Assembly (NCBI GenBank): GCA_027943245.1
Contig: JANDJZ010000279.1
Location: 1-64,000 of the forward strand
Origin: Acanthamoeba sp. SK_2022b
Taxonomy: Eukaryota; Discosea; Longamoebia; Acanthamoebidae
Reading direction: 5' to 3'
DNA: 64,000 nt
The notes below the pieces were generated by a model. The model saw only the letters and a list, made by a program, of their open reading frames with translations. It ran no database searches and was not told where the DNA came from. Position numbers and translations under genes: made by a program. Positions within the stretch are counted from its first letter, which is position 1. The number at the start of each line of letters is the position of its first letter. Positions 38,148 through 46,465 of the stretch are shown here, one piece after another.

Positions 38148-39304
38148 GACGGCACTCCCGTGGCGGCATAAACCGCCTGACAAATCTCGCCGACAAAGGT
38201 GCCGGACATTCCTTCCAGCGCCGTGTTGGTAAATGCCACCACGCTGAGCTGCCGGGCAGGATCGACGAACCATGAGTGGCCATAGGTGCCGCCCATCCGC
38301 CAGCTGCCAACGGACTCCGGCGTTTGCGCAGCGACGGGATCTTTCAGCACGGTGATGCCCAGGCCGAAGCCGCGCCCTGGCCAAAACGGCATCGGCAGAT
38401 CGCCGATTTGGTTGGTGGTCAGCGCCGTCACCCAATCAGCCGGCAGCACCTGCCCGCCCCCCTGGCGCAACGTTTCCAGCAGGCGCAGGAAATCCGCCGC
38501 CGAACCGACCATGCCGGCGCCGCCGGAGGCGTACGCCTGCGGATCCAGCGCACGCGCCGGCGACAGATGAAAACCGGCGCTGCCGTCGATGAACGGTAAA
38601 CGATCCGGCTGACGCAGGCGGCGCGGCTCGCCGGGATGGTCAGCGTAAGCGGCCGCCAGGCGCGCGGCGTCCACCGCCAGGAAATCGGTATCCGTCATCG
38701 CCAGCGGCCCGGTCACCCATTTTTTGACCGCCTGCGCCAGCGGCAGGCCGCTCGCCCGTTCAATAATCGCGCCCAACACATCGGTGGCGATGGAATAACG
38801 CCACTCCGCGCCGGGCGGTGCCAGCAACGGCGCGGAGGCAATGCGCCGCACATTTTCCGGCAGGCTGACCGCCGCCTCATCCATCCCGTCGGAGACGCCC
38901 AACCGGGCGTAGCATCCGCCTTCCGGCTGAAAAAAACGGTAGCTTAACCCGGCGGTGTGGGTCATTAAATGGCGCAGCGTCAACAACGGGGCGGTGCCGT
39001 CCGCCAACCGCGGACGAAAATCCGGCAGCCAGCGGATAACGGGATCGTCCAACCGCATGTCTCCTCCCGCCATCAGCGCCAGCGCCGCCGTGGACACGAT
39101 CGGTTTGGACACCGAAGCCAGCCGAAACAGCGTATTGCACGCCATCGGTTTGCCCGCTTCGCGATCTGCCATGCCCGCCGCGCGTCGATAAACGATCTCA
39201 CCGCCCTGCGCCACCAAAACGACCGCGCCAACCAATCGTTTTTCGCGTAAGGCTTTCTCTATCGCGCCGTCGATCGCGTTGGCGGAGGATCCGTATTCAC
39301 TCAT
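38138..39304 (-). CDS. Serine hydrolase of the class C beta-lactamase/EstB family
   Basis: A 388-residue protein with the SxxK nucleophile S64-V-S-K67 and the Y170-S-I motif in place of YxN. The GGTYGHSWF segment takes the position of KTG. There is no signal peptide, so it is cytoplasmic, as for EstB-type esterases and not secreted beta-lactamases. It probably cleaves esters; beta-lactamase activity is doubtful. It is the first gene of a two-gene operon with the MFS transporter, and the LysR regulator is divergent 121 bases away. Confidence 0.88.
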   Translation of the reverse strand: MSEYGSSANAIDGAIEKALREKRLVGAVVLVAQGGEIVYRRAAGMADREAGKPMACNTLFRLASVSKPIVSTAALALMAGGDMRLDDPVIRWLPDFRPRLADGTAPLLTLRHLMTHTAGLSYRFFQPEGGCYARLGVSDGMDEAAVSLPENVRRIASAPLLAPPGAEWRYSIATDVLGAIIERASGLPLAQAVKKWVTGPLAMTDTDFLAVDAARLAAAYADHPGEPRRLRQPDRLPFIDGSAGFHLSPARALDPQAYASGGAGMVGSAADFLRLLETLRQGGGQVLPADWVTALTTNQIGDLPMPFWPGRGFGLGITVLKDPVAAQTPESVGSWRMGGTYGHSWFVDPARQLSVVAFTNTALEGMSGTFVGEICQAVYAATGVPSWA

Positions 39305-39394
39305 CTTTATTGCTCCAGGTAGTCAGCCCATGCTGTCGCCACCGAGCATAGAGCGTGGCGATTAACGGAAAAACAGGCTAGATTTCCTTTCATA

Positions 39395-39412
39395 GCGGAC
39401 AATTTCGTCCGC
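39395..39412. promoter_or_regulatory. LysR-type operator candidate
   Basis: Perfect dyad GCGGAC-N6-GTCCGC ending 13 bases before the lysR start, within the 121-base divergent gap with the serine hydrolase/MFS operon. The position suits autorepression and control of the divergent operon. Confidence 0.55.
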
Positions 39413-39425
39413 AATGAGGTAAGCA

Positions 39426-40313
39426 ATGGATAATCTGTCTGGGGTGAACGTCTTTGTGCAGGCCGCGGAGACGCTGAGTTTCGTTGAGGCCGGCCGCGTG
39501 CTCGGCATTTCTGCCTCCGCGGTGGGGAAAAGCATCGCCCGCCTGGAAAATCGGCTGGGTGCACGCCTGTTCCACCGCAGCACGCGCAGCATGACGTTGA
39601 CCGCCGAAGGCCGGCTGTTTCTGCTCCGCTGCCAGCGTATTCTCGGGGAATTAGCGGCGGCGGAACGGGAAATCAGCGATACGCACAGCGCGCCACGCGG
39701 CAAGCTGCGCGTCAGTTTGCCGTTGGTGAGCGGCCTGTTGAATCCGGTGCTGGCGGAGTTCGTCCGGCGTTACCCGGAGATTGAGTTGGAAACCGATTTT
39801 TCCGACCGCCGGGTCGATGTCATCGAAGAAGGCTTTGATGCCGTAGTTCGCGTCGGCGAGACCGAGGACTCACGGCTGATGAGCCGCCAGCTGGGCACGT
39901 TTCAACTGCAGCTGGTGGCCTCGCCGGATTATTTGCGCCAGATGGGGATCCCGCATCAACCGGCGGAACTGCAAGGCCATGCCTGCCTGCTGTACAAATT
40001 TCCCTCGACCGGCAAAGTGGAACCCTGGCCGATCGCCGGATGGGAAAAGCTGCTCGCCGAGGGGATCAACACCCGGCTGGTCTGCAACACCGTCGATACC
40101 CTGATTTACCTGGCGGAAAGCGGCCAGGGCATAGCCTGTTTGCCGGATTTTGCCGTGAAGCGCGCACGGAAACAGGGGCGATTGCTGCAGATATTGCGCG
40201 AGCACAGTCACCACCGCGGCAGCTTTAAAGTCCTGTGCCCTTCCAGCAAACACCTGACGCCGAAACTCAGGGTGTTTATCGATACGCTGAGCGCCCAACT
40301 TTTTCGGGATTAG
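39426..40313 (+). CDS. LysR-family transcriptional regulator
   Basis: A 295-residue LysR protein. The N-terminal winged helix shows FVQAAETLSFVEAGRVLGIS and ARLENRLGARLFHRSTRSMTLT, and the remainder is the periplasmic-binding-like effector domain (RGKLRVSLPLVSG, ESGQGIACLPDF). It belongs to the PtxR/AaeR-like branch with the short AP-RGKLRVS linker. It is divergent from the serine hydrolase/MFS operon, which it likely controls. ATG at 39426 follows GAGGTAAGC. Confidence 0.92.
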   Translation: MDNLSGVNVFVQAAETLSFVEAGRVLGISASAVGKSIARLENRLGARLFHRSTRSMTLTAEGRLFLLRCQRILGELAAAEREISDTHSAPRGKLRVSLPLVSGLLNPVLAEFVRRYPEIELETDFSDRRVDVIEEGFDAVVRVGETEDSRLMSRQLGTFQLQLVASPDYLRQMGIPHQPAELQGHACLLYKFPSTGKVEPWPIAGWEKLLAEGINTRLVCNTVDTLIYLAESGQGIACLPDFAVKRARKQGRLLQILREHSHHRGSFKVLCPSSKHLTPKLRVFIDTLSAQLFRD

Positions 40314-40395
40314 CGAAATATTTATGCGATGGAGCAATGTTGGAGAAGGAAAATGCGGGGGAGCCGGAGGACGAGAACCGCCCCCTGGCGTGCCA

Positions 40396-40530
40396 TCAGC
40401 CGTTTTTGCGGCCAATAGCGGAAAAGACGTTGAACACTTCACCCAGGCCGTAAATCGCGCCGAGCAAGACGGCCACCATTACCGGCACCAGGACCACCAC
40501 GGTGGCCAAGCTTTCAATCATTTCTAACAT
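40396..40530 (-). CDS. acrZ: AcrAB-TolC accessory small protein AcrZ
   Basis: A 44-residue inner-membrane peptide with one long helix. MLEMIESLATVVVLVPVMV followed by the GLGEVFNVFS segment aligns with E. coli AcrZ (YbhT), including the conserved YGLGEVFN. AcrZ lies in the AcrB transmembrane groove and alters substrate preference of the AcrAB-TolC pump. ATG at 40530 follows AGGAGAG; the longer frame (40590) is not credible. It is monocistronic; in E. coli it responds to MarA/SoxS/Rob, but I cannot verify a site here. Confidence 0.9.
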   Translation of the reverse strand: MLEMIESLATVVVLVPVMVAVLLGAIYGLGEVFNVFSAIGRKNG

Positions 40531-40650
40531 CGTTCTCTCCTGGTTTATAAGCACAGCGAATCTGCGCCGGAAGAAAAGGTTTCCGGCCAATCGGTTGAGT
40601 ATCGTGGGGAGGCAGTCTAAAACGTGAGCTACATCACACTTGATGCGAGC

Positions 40651-40675
40651 TAATGTAACTTACACAATTACATTA
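40651..40675. promoter_or_regulatory. Inverted repeat between the Rrf2 gene and acrZ
   Basis: Perfect dyad TAATGTAA-N9-TTACATTA, 120 bases upstream of acrZ and 49 bases past the Rrf2-family stop. It may be an operator for acrZ or a weak end structure of the regulator gene. Confidence 0.4.
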
Positions 40676-40723
40676 AAGCAATGCAAAAAATGCTCTGCGC
40701 GTAGCGGGAATTGGCGTGGGTTT

Positions 40724-41194
40724 TTATTGCGTATCCGCTTGATATTGCGGTGAACAAGGGACAAAAGGATAGCCTGCGCGCCGCTCGACCTGCCCGGCCA
40801 TTTCGGCGATGCTGGTTTGCGCCAGGCTGGCTTCCAGCGCGTGACCGACGCGCGCGAACTCTTGCTCCAGCACCGGGGTAATCGCGTGGCCGATATAGCA
40901 CGCATCGTTAGGCCGGGTACGGTGTAGCATGAAATACGGTTGATCCTCTACCGCGCGATACACGTCCAGCAGCGAGATCGCTTCCGCCGGCCGCGCCAGC
41001 AGCGCCCCGCCGCCTTGCCCCATCTGTGAATAGGTCAGCCCGGCCTCCGCCAGCGCGCCGAGGATGCGCCGCACCACCGTCGGGTTGGTGTTGACGCTGC
41101 GCGCGATATCTTCGGAACGCACCGTCTGGCCGCGACACAGCGTGATATTGGTCAGAATATGGATGGCAACGGCAAATCGCGTAGAGGTAGACAC
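40724..41194 (-). CDS. Rrf2-family transcriptional regulator
   Basis: A 156-residue Rrf2 protein. The N-terminal winged helix shows STRFAVAIHILTN, SEDIARSVNTNPTVVRRILGAL and GGALLARPAEAISLLDVYRAVE. Only one Cys is seen in the usual cluster region (NDACYIG), not the three of Fe-S members such as IscR, so it more resembles the YwnA/single-Cys redox group. Its target is unknown; the DUF427 gene next door ends 131 bases upstream on the same strand. Confidence 0.9.
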   Translation of the reverse strand: MSTSTRFAVAIHILTNITLCRGQTVRSEDIARSVNTNPTVVRRILGALAEAGLTYSQMGQGGGALLARPAEAISLLDVYRAVEDQPYFMLHRTRPNDACYIGHAITPVLEQEFARVGHALEASLAQTSIAEMAGQVERRAGYPFVPCSPQYQADTQ

Positions 41195-41325
41195 CTTGGC
41201 ACCTGCTCAGAGTTTCGTTTATGTCGGATTAAAACATAAGGAAAGCGTATCAATTTCCGGTAATACACATAATGAGTAGGGACAATGAGAATGTCAACCT
41301 GCCCACGCCCGATGGCGGCGGCGGC

Positions 41326-41721
41326 TCATGCTTCGGTGCGGATCTCCGTCACTTTATCGGGATAAAATGCCAGATGATCCTTGATTGCTACCACGGCGTT
41401 GTAGGGCATTTCATAACTCCAGGCCACATTGGCCTCCTGCTCGCCGTTAAGCACAAGGGAGAAATAACTGCAGTCGCCCTTATAAGGGCAGTAGCTGACG
41501 TGCTCGTTTTTCTGCAACAGCGCCCGATTCACATCCTCACGCGGAAAGTAAAACACCGGCGGATAGGTGGCTTCCTGCAGGATGAGCACGTTGCGGCTGT
41601 CGGCCAGGGTCTGACCGGCTGCACGCACGACAACCCGCGCCGGATAGCGGGTCAAGGTGATTGGGTGGTCCGGGCCGGGGATTTTCACCGGTTTGCCGGA
41701 TGCGGAAACGAGATCGGACAT
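41326..41721 (-). CDS. DUF427 family protein
   Basis: A 131-residue DUF427 protein with the family core VLILQEATYPPVFYFPREDV, the YCPYKGDCSYFSL motif with its two Cys, and the ending YNAVVAIKDHLAFYPDKV (given as separate motifs). No function is established for the family. It is cytoplasmic and monocistronic. Confidence 0.88.
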   Translation of the reverse strand: MSDLVSASGKPVKIPGPDHPITLTRYPARVVVRAAGQTLADSRNVLILQEATYPPVFYFPREDVNRALLQKNEHVSYCPYKGDCSYFSLVLNGEQEANVAWSYEMPYNAVVAIKDHLAFYPDKVTEIRTEA

Positions 41722-41952
41722 GGCGGCCTCCAGAGTGTGCGCCCCGCACCCCGCGAGGCATCTTTCCAGTATAGACCCACGACTTTACCGGCGGCCGCAC
41801 ATTCGGCGAGCAATCGCTTTTCACCGCCACAAAATTAAGAATTTTTACCTGTTCGATTTTCTTACGGAGGAATACATTCATCCCAACTTCTACCGGCAGG
41901 TTAATCGGATTATTTTTAATCCATTAATCAGTCAATTTACCAGGAACTCATT

Positions 41953-42165
41953 ATGAATATTAAACGTGCCGCAGGTGTGTTGGTGGTGGTGATGGCAACG
42001 CTTTCCGTTACCGCATGTGGGCATATGTCCAATCGCGATCGCAACACGGCGATCGGCGCGGGCGTGGGCGCCGTCGGCGGCGCGGTGCTGACCGACGGCA
42101 GCACGCTGGGCACCCTTGGCGGCGCAGCGCTCGGCGGCATTATCGGCCACCAGACCAGCCGTTAA
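41953..42165 (+). CDS. osmB: Osmotically inducible lipoprotein OsmB-like
   Basis: A 70-residue lipoprotein. Signal peptide and lipobox (LSVTAC, Cys at 22) are followed by the glycine-zipper RDRNTAIGAGVGAVGGAVL and GTLGGAALGGIIGHQ, matching OsmB. It resides in the outer membrane and is stress-induced (RpoS/Rcs in E. coli). The ATG follows AGGAACTCATT. A clear terminator follows the stop. Confidence 0.9.
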   Translation: MNIKRAAGVLVVVMATLSVTACGHMSNRDRNTAIGAGVGAVGGAVLTDGSTLGTLGGAALGGIIGHQTSR

Positions 42166-42188
42166 TCATCCCGTCAAAAATAATCCCT

Positions 42189-42235
42189 GCAGGCCGATGC
42201 TTTTTTAATCCATAAGCGTCGGCCTGCACTTTTAT
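42189..42235 (+). terminator. Rho-independent terminator of osmB
   Basis: GCAGGCCGA (42189-42197) pairs with TCGGCCTGC (42219-42227), with two further pairs inside, followed by ACTTTTATTT. Confidence 0.8.
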
Positions 42236-42320
42236 TTAACCGCTGAACTTTATCAGGGCGCGAATATAATAAATAACGTTAAGCGCAGCTTTATTATTCA
42301 TTGACCTGCATCGGAAGTAT

Positions 42321-43943
42321 TTATTGCGCCGGCAACCTGAAACGCGCCATCGCTTTTTCTAACCGTTCCGACTCGCCCTGCAACAGCTGCGAAGCCTCGG
42401 TCACCGCGTTCACCACCGTGCCGGTTTGCCGCGCCACCTGATTCAGCGCCGAGATGCGCGCCGTCACGTCCTGAATGCTCTCCCCCTGATTGAGCGACGC
42501 CAGGGAAATGTCCCCCATCAGCGCACTGCATTTGTTCACCAGATCGATAATCTGGCGCAGGTTGCCCGTCAGCAGATCCACCGCCTGCGAACCTTGATCG
42601 ATTTGCTGCAGCGAACGGTTGATCAACTGCTGAATATCGCGCGTCGAATGGCTGCTTTTTTGCGCCAGCAGCCCCACCTCTTTGGCCACGATGGCAAAGC
42701 CGCGGCCATGAACGCCGGCGTGCGCCGCCTCGATTGCCGCATTCAGCGCCAAAATATTGGTCTGGAACGCCACGCTGTCGATCAGCGCGACGATGCCGCG
42801 CATTTCGGCCGATTGGTTGACGATCCCTTGCATCGAAACATTGACGGTTTCCATCATCTGCTCACCGGCGCCGGCGCACTGCCGGGCCTGTTCGGTTCGT
42901 TGGCTGGCCTGCTGCGCATATTGGCCGTTTTCCTCCACCCGAGCCGCCAGCTGCTGCACGTGCTCAGTCGCCAACTGCAATTCGCCGTTCTGCTTCGCCG
43001 ACTGCGCCGTCAACTGTCGATTGCCGTCCGCCAGCCGCCCGACGCCGTTCAGGATCCCGCTCGCCGCATCGCGCACCTCGCTGACCAGGCGCTGCAGGCC
43101 GCCCTGCATGTGGCCAATGCTGGTCTGCAGCTGGTGCATCTCGCGGTTGAATGCCCGCTCAGGCGGCAGCGGCCGCGAAAGATCGCCGGCGGCCAGCACG
43201 TTGAGGTGCGCGATTGCCCGCCGCAGCGGTGCGATCACCCAGCGAGAGACGCCGACCCACACCCCCACGGCGATCAGCGCCAGCGCGGCCAGCGCGCCGA
43301 GCGCAAAGGTCCTGGCTTGCTCCAGCGCCGCCAATTGCCGCACGTTGACATCATCGCCACGCCGTTCGTTCAGCGCCTGATAAGCGAGGTACTTCTCGTT
43401 AAAATCCGCCTGAAACGCCTGGATCGGCACGGCGAAAAACGCATCGATGCTGCTGCCCTGCAACCCTTGCGCCTGCTCTTTCAGGCCGTCATAGAACAGA
43501 CGGTAGCTGTCTTTCAGGGCGCCCGCCGCCTCGGGCGCCTCCGCGCTCAGGCGCTCGAACTGGGCGAAGGCCTGCTCTGAGGCCTGCAGCGCCGCCAACG
43601 ACTCATCCAGCAGGCTGTGCCAACTGCCGTCGGAGCCGGTGGCTTTGTCCTGCAGGTAGTAAATGCCCGCACGGTTCAGACTGTCGCTGGCCGTCAGCAG
43701 CGACAGTCTAGCGCGATCCATCGTCGCCTGCTGGCGATGCAAGCCATCGCCCGCCACCAGGTTAGCCTTGGCGTCGCGCAGAATATTAGAAATAAATACG
43801 GTGGAAAACAGTTGCAGCAGAGAAAATAGCGCGATAACGCAAATTACGCCGCTTAATAAGCCCATGCTCTTGCCGAAGCCAAACGCGCGCGGCAGCGCCG
43901 CCGCAGATTTTACCCTGCGGCCCAGTGTCAGTTTTATGTTCAT
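42321..43943 (-). CDS. Methyl-accepting chemotaxis protein
   Basis: A 540-residue receptor: TM1 (about 28-50), a periplasmic four-helix-bundle ligand domain (Tar type, about 51-215), TM2 (about 215-237), HAMP, then the signalling domain. The hairpin tip reads IDSVAFQTNILALNAAIEAAHAG and GRGFAIVAKEVGLLAQKS, near consensus. It has no C-terminal NWETF-like pentapeptide, so it depends on other receptors for CheR/CheB adaptation. The ligand is unknown. It is divergent from the outer-membrane barrel gene. Confidence 0.93.
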   Translation of the reverse strand: MNIKLTLGRRVKSAAALPRAFGFGKSMGLLSGVICVIALFSLLQLFSTVFISNILRDAKANLVAGDGLHRQQATMDRARLSLLTASDSLNRAGIYYLQDKATGSDGSWHSLLDESLAALQASEQAFAQFERLSAEAPEAAGALKDSYRLFYDGLKEQAQGLQGSSIDAFFAVPIQAFQADFNEKYLAYQALNERRGDDVNVRQLAALEQARTFALGALAALALIAVGVWVGVSRWVIAPLRRAIAHLNVLAAGDLSRPLPPERAFNREMHQLQTSIGHMQGGLQRLVSEVRDAASGILNGVGRLADGNRQLTAQSAKQNGELQLATEHVQQLAARVEENGQYAQQASQRTEQARQCAGAGEQMMETVNVSMQGIVNQSAEMRGIVALIDSVAFQTNILALNAAIEAAHAGVHGRGFAIVAKEVGLLAQKSSHSTRDIQQLINRSLQQIDQGSQAVDLLTGNLRQIIDLVNKCSALMGDISLASLNQGESIQDVTARISALNQVARQTGTVVNAVTEASQLLQGESERLEKAMARFRLPAQ

Positions 43944-44133
43944 GATTTTTAGTCAGTAATACCAGGATGCCGCGAGTCTAACGGGCATTGATGACACTAA
44001 TATTTCAGCCTGCTGTGTGCCGCCCCCGCCGACCAAGACAACCGAATAATCGGTATTGCCCGTCAACTCTCATTTTTATTTCTTGACTTGTTTAATACCG
44101 GATTTATAGTTTTCCCATTAAAAAAGAAACAAA

Positions 44134-44173
44134 GTTTCATATATTAACCGGCGCTAAATTTAATATATGAAAC
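44134..44173. promoter_or_regulatory. 14-bp inverted repeat in the divergent region
   Basis: GTTTCATATATTAA (44134-44147) is repeated exactly inverted at 44160-44173 with a 12-base spacer. It lies 106 bases upstream of the outer-membrane protein gene and 190 upstream of the chemotaxis receptor, within a 336-base AT-rich gap that holds no other gene. It could be an operator for a dimeric regulator or a cruciform. Confidence 0.55.
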
Positions 44174-44279
44174 GCTCGATAAAATCGTCTCAAATATAAA
44201 ACTGATGAGCGTAAGCACCCTGTCCACAGGTGAAACTCGCTCGCCTTAATAAACAGTCTACTTTCTTCAGGGGCCTGGC

Positions 44280-45518
44280 ATGCGCAAAATTTCGCTTTGT
44301 TTTTTCCTTATTTCACCAGTGAGTTATGCAACCGTCGCCGCAATACCCAACGACGTTGCCGCCACCGCGGCACCGGTAAAAAAAAGCCGCCCGGCATTTC
44401 CGCATATTCATTGGCAAAGCGAGGATAATAAAAAGAATATTGATATCGGTGGCGCACTGCGCGCCAATTATCGCTATGAAGACTGGCACAGCAGCAATTA
44501 TCGGAATCCTCCGCATTTACGCTTTGACGCCTTTCGCATCGATGCCGCCGGCCAGGTAAACGACGCGTTTTTCGATAGCGGATTCTGGTTTCAGGATCGG
44601 CGCAAATACGCCATCGACCGCGCCTATGTCGGCTACCACCTGTCTGAGCATTCCGCCGTGCAGCTCGGCGCGCCGTTCAAACCGTTCGGCCTGATGCCCT
44701 ACCCGCAGTTCGGCTGGTCGTACGGCATTCCGTTTTACCTCGGCTTTGGCGTCAACACCGGGCTGGGCGCCAAATACCAATACCAGCATGACGTTTGGGC
44801 CTTCGACGCCGCCTACTACCCGCGCATGATGCCGACCGGCGTGCGTTACGCCCCCGACGTCGCCAGCTACGACGATCTGAAAAACACCAACTACGCGTCA
44901 CAGCACCTGCAGCGCAACGAAAAACGCGATCAGGTAAATCTGCGGCTGACGCGCACTTTCCATCAGGGCGGCTGGAACAATGAGCTCGGCGGTTCGCTGG
45001 CGGCCTCGCGGCTCTACAACCAGGCGACCGGCGATAACGGCAGCTTCTGGGCGGCAGGCTTACATACGCTGGTGAATTACGATCCCTGGCATCTGTCCGG
45101 CCAGGTGATCCGCTACGGTTACGACGCCAAAGGCCCGGCCGGGGCCAACAATTCGGTGATCCTGATGGGGGGCAACGGCCTGACGCCGGCCTATCTGATC
45201 CCGTCGCAGGCCACCACCGCCGCCATTAACCTGGCACGCGACGTCGACGTGCCCTGGGGGCCGGTGAAAAAGCTGCGGTTCTACAACGATTACAGCGTGC
45301 TCTGGAAGGACAGGCACGGCGGCTCCGACTCTAAAATGAACACGCTGGGGGTACAAGTGTTCGCCATGCCGGTGATGCTGTGGGTGGATCTGACCTGGGC
45401 GCAGAACGCCAACCCGTGGGGCGGCGTAGAAAATGCCACCGGTTGGACCGGCACCCAGTCCCCCGGCAGCAATAAATGGTATTTTCGCACCAACGTGAAC
45501 ATCGGTTACTACTTCTAA
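44280..45518 (+). CDS. Outer-membrane beta-barrel (porin-like) protein
   Basis: A 412-residue exported protein with a signal peptide (MRKISLCFFLISPVSYATVAA), many alternating aromatic/polar strands and a C-terminal strand ending in FRTNVNIGYYF, the BAM recognition pattern. The GGALRANYRYEDW opening and APFKPFGLMPYPQFGWSYGIP resemble the phosphate-selective-porin (OprO/P) superfamily, but I cannot assign a substrate. It is divergent from a chemotaxis receptor, so nutrient sensing and uptake might be linked. Confidence 0.75.
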   Translation: MRKISLCFFLISPVSYATVAAIPNDVAATAAPVKKSRPAFPHIHWQSEDNKKNIDIGGALRANYRYEDWHSSNYRNPPHLRFDAFRIDAAGQVNDAFFDSGFWFQDRRKYAIDRAYVGYHLSEHSAVQLGAPFKPFGLMPYPQFGWSYGIPFYLGFGVNTGLGAKYQYQHDVWAFDAAYYPRMMPTGVRYAPDVASYDDLKNTNYASQHLQRNEKRDQVNLRLTRTFHQGGWNNELGGSLAASRLYNQATGDNGSFWAAGLHTLVNYDPWHLSGQVIRYGYDAKGPAGANNSVILMGGNGLTPAYLIPSQATTAAINLARDVDVPWGPVKKLRFYNDYSVLWKDRHGGSDSKMNTLGVQVFAMPVMLWVDLTWAQNANPWGGVENATGWTGTQSPGSNKWYFRTNVNIGYYF

Positions 45519-45567
45519 GCGCGGCGGGATCTACACTGAAGTATCGCCGCCAACCGGAGAAACCACG

Positions 45568-45963
45568 ATGCTGAGCGCACAAACGCTGCATGTTACCATC
45601 AACCGCCCTTGTGACGAGGTGTATGCCTTTCTCAGCCAGCCGGAAAACTTCCCCTTGTGGGCCAAAGGGTTAGCCAACAGCTTGCGGCGAGAAGATGAAG
45701 ACTGGGTGGCGGACACCCCACAGGGGCGGATCCGCATTCGCTTCAGCGCGCCAAATGCCTTCGGCGTGCTGGATCATTGGGTGATGCTGCCGGACGGCGG
45801 CGTGGTCTACGTGCCGCTGCGCGCGCTCGCCAACCGGCGCGGCACCGAGGTGATCTTCACCCTGTTCCGCCAGCCGGATATGGACGATGCGCTGTTCGCC
45901 CGCGACGCCGGGCTGGTGAACGCCGATCTGCAGGCGCTGAAGCATTACCTTGAGTCCAGCTAA
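45568..45963 (+). CDS. SRPBCC (START-like) family protein
   Basis: A 131-residue helix-grip fold protein of the polyketide cyclase/dehydratase superfamily. It shows VTINRPCDEVYAFLSQPENFPLWAKG at the N-terminus, the central FGVLDHWVMLPDGG and the long C-terminal helix with DADLQALKHYLE-like spacing. It is probably a lipid- or small-molecule-binding protein of unknown role. ATG at 45568 follows GGAGAAACCACG. Confidence 0.85.
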   Translation: MLSAQTLHVTINRPCDEVYAFLSQPENFPLWAKGLANSLRREDEDWVADTPQGRIRIRFSAPNAFGVLDHWVMLPDGGVVYVPLRALANRRGTEVIFTLFRQPDMDDALFARDAGLVNADLQALKHYLESS

Positions 45964-46192
45964 CCGCTTGTTGGAACATTTATTTCAATGAAAGACAGCA
46001 ATTGCGCTCGGGAAAATAAATGTTTTTTTTAGATGTTGATATAAATATTCAATATAAATATCAATCAATGAATCAGGGCGCATCCATAATGAAATCTACC
46101 GTAGACGTTATACCAACAAATTAATACTCTCATTAGCGCTCGTCGTGTAACGGCAAGCATGTAACTCTATTTTCATTAATTAAGGAAGAATG

Positions 46193-46393
46193 ATGAAGTT
46201 ATCAAATCTGATGCTGCTCACAGCGATTTTAGCCACCACCGTTAGCCTCCCTCTCACCGTTAATGCTACCGAACGCCCGGCAGGCTACTGCTCAAGAATC
46301 TACTCACCGGTACCTTATATCACCAAAGAAGGTAAAACTATTCAGGCACCCAATGCTTGCGTAGCGAAATGGTGGGCAACCCAAGGGAAATAA
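46193..46393 (+). CDS. Small exported protein of unknown function
   Basis: A 66-residue precursor with a clear signal peptide (MKLSNLMLLTAILATTVSL, cut near VNA-TE). The mature part is about 40 residues with two Cys (GYCSRIY and NACVAKW) that could pair. AAGGA precedes tandem ATGs (46190, 46193). I do not recognise a family. The 226-base upstream gap is AT-rich and holds its promoter. Confidence 0.75.
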   Translation: MKLSNLMLLTAILATTVSLPLTVNATERPAGYCSRIYSPVPYITKEGKTIQAPNACVAKWWATQGK

Positions 46394-46465
46394 CGCGTAA
46401 GTCAGACTCGTTGCATTAAATATTGGGTCAGAGATTCTCTGGCCCAATATTTCCCGCTTAAATCA

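Noticed and set aside
42426..43580. 384-codon plus-strand frame opposite the chemotaxis receptor
   Set aside because: His/Arg/Gln-rich shadow with no domain pattern.
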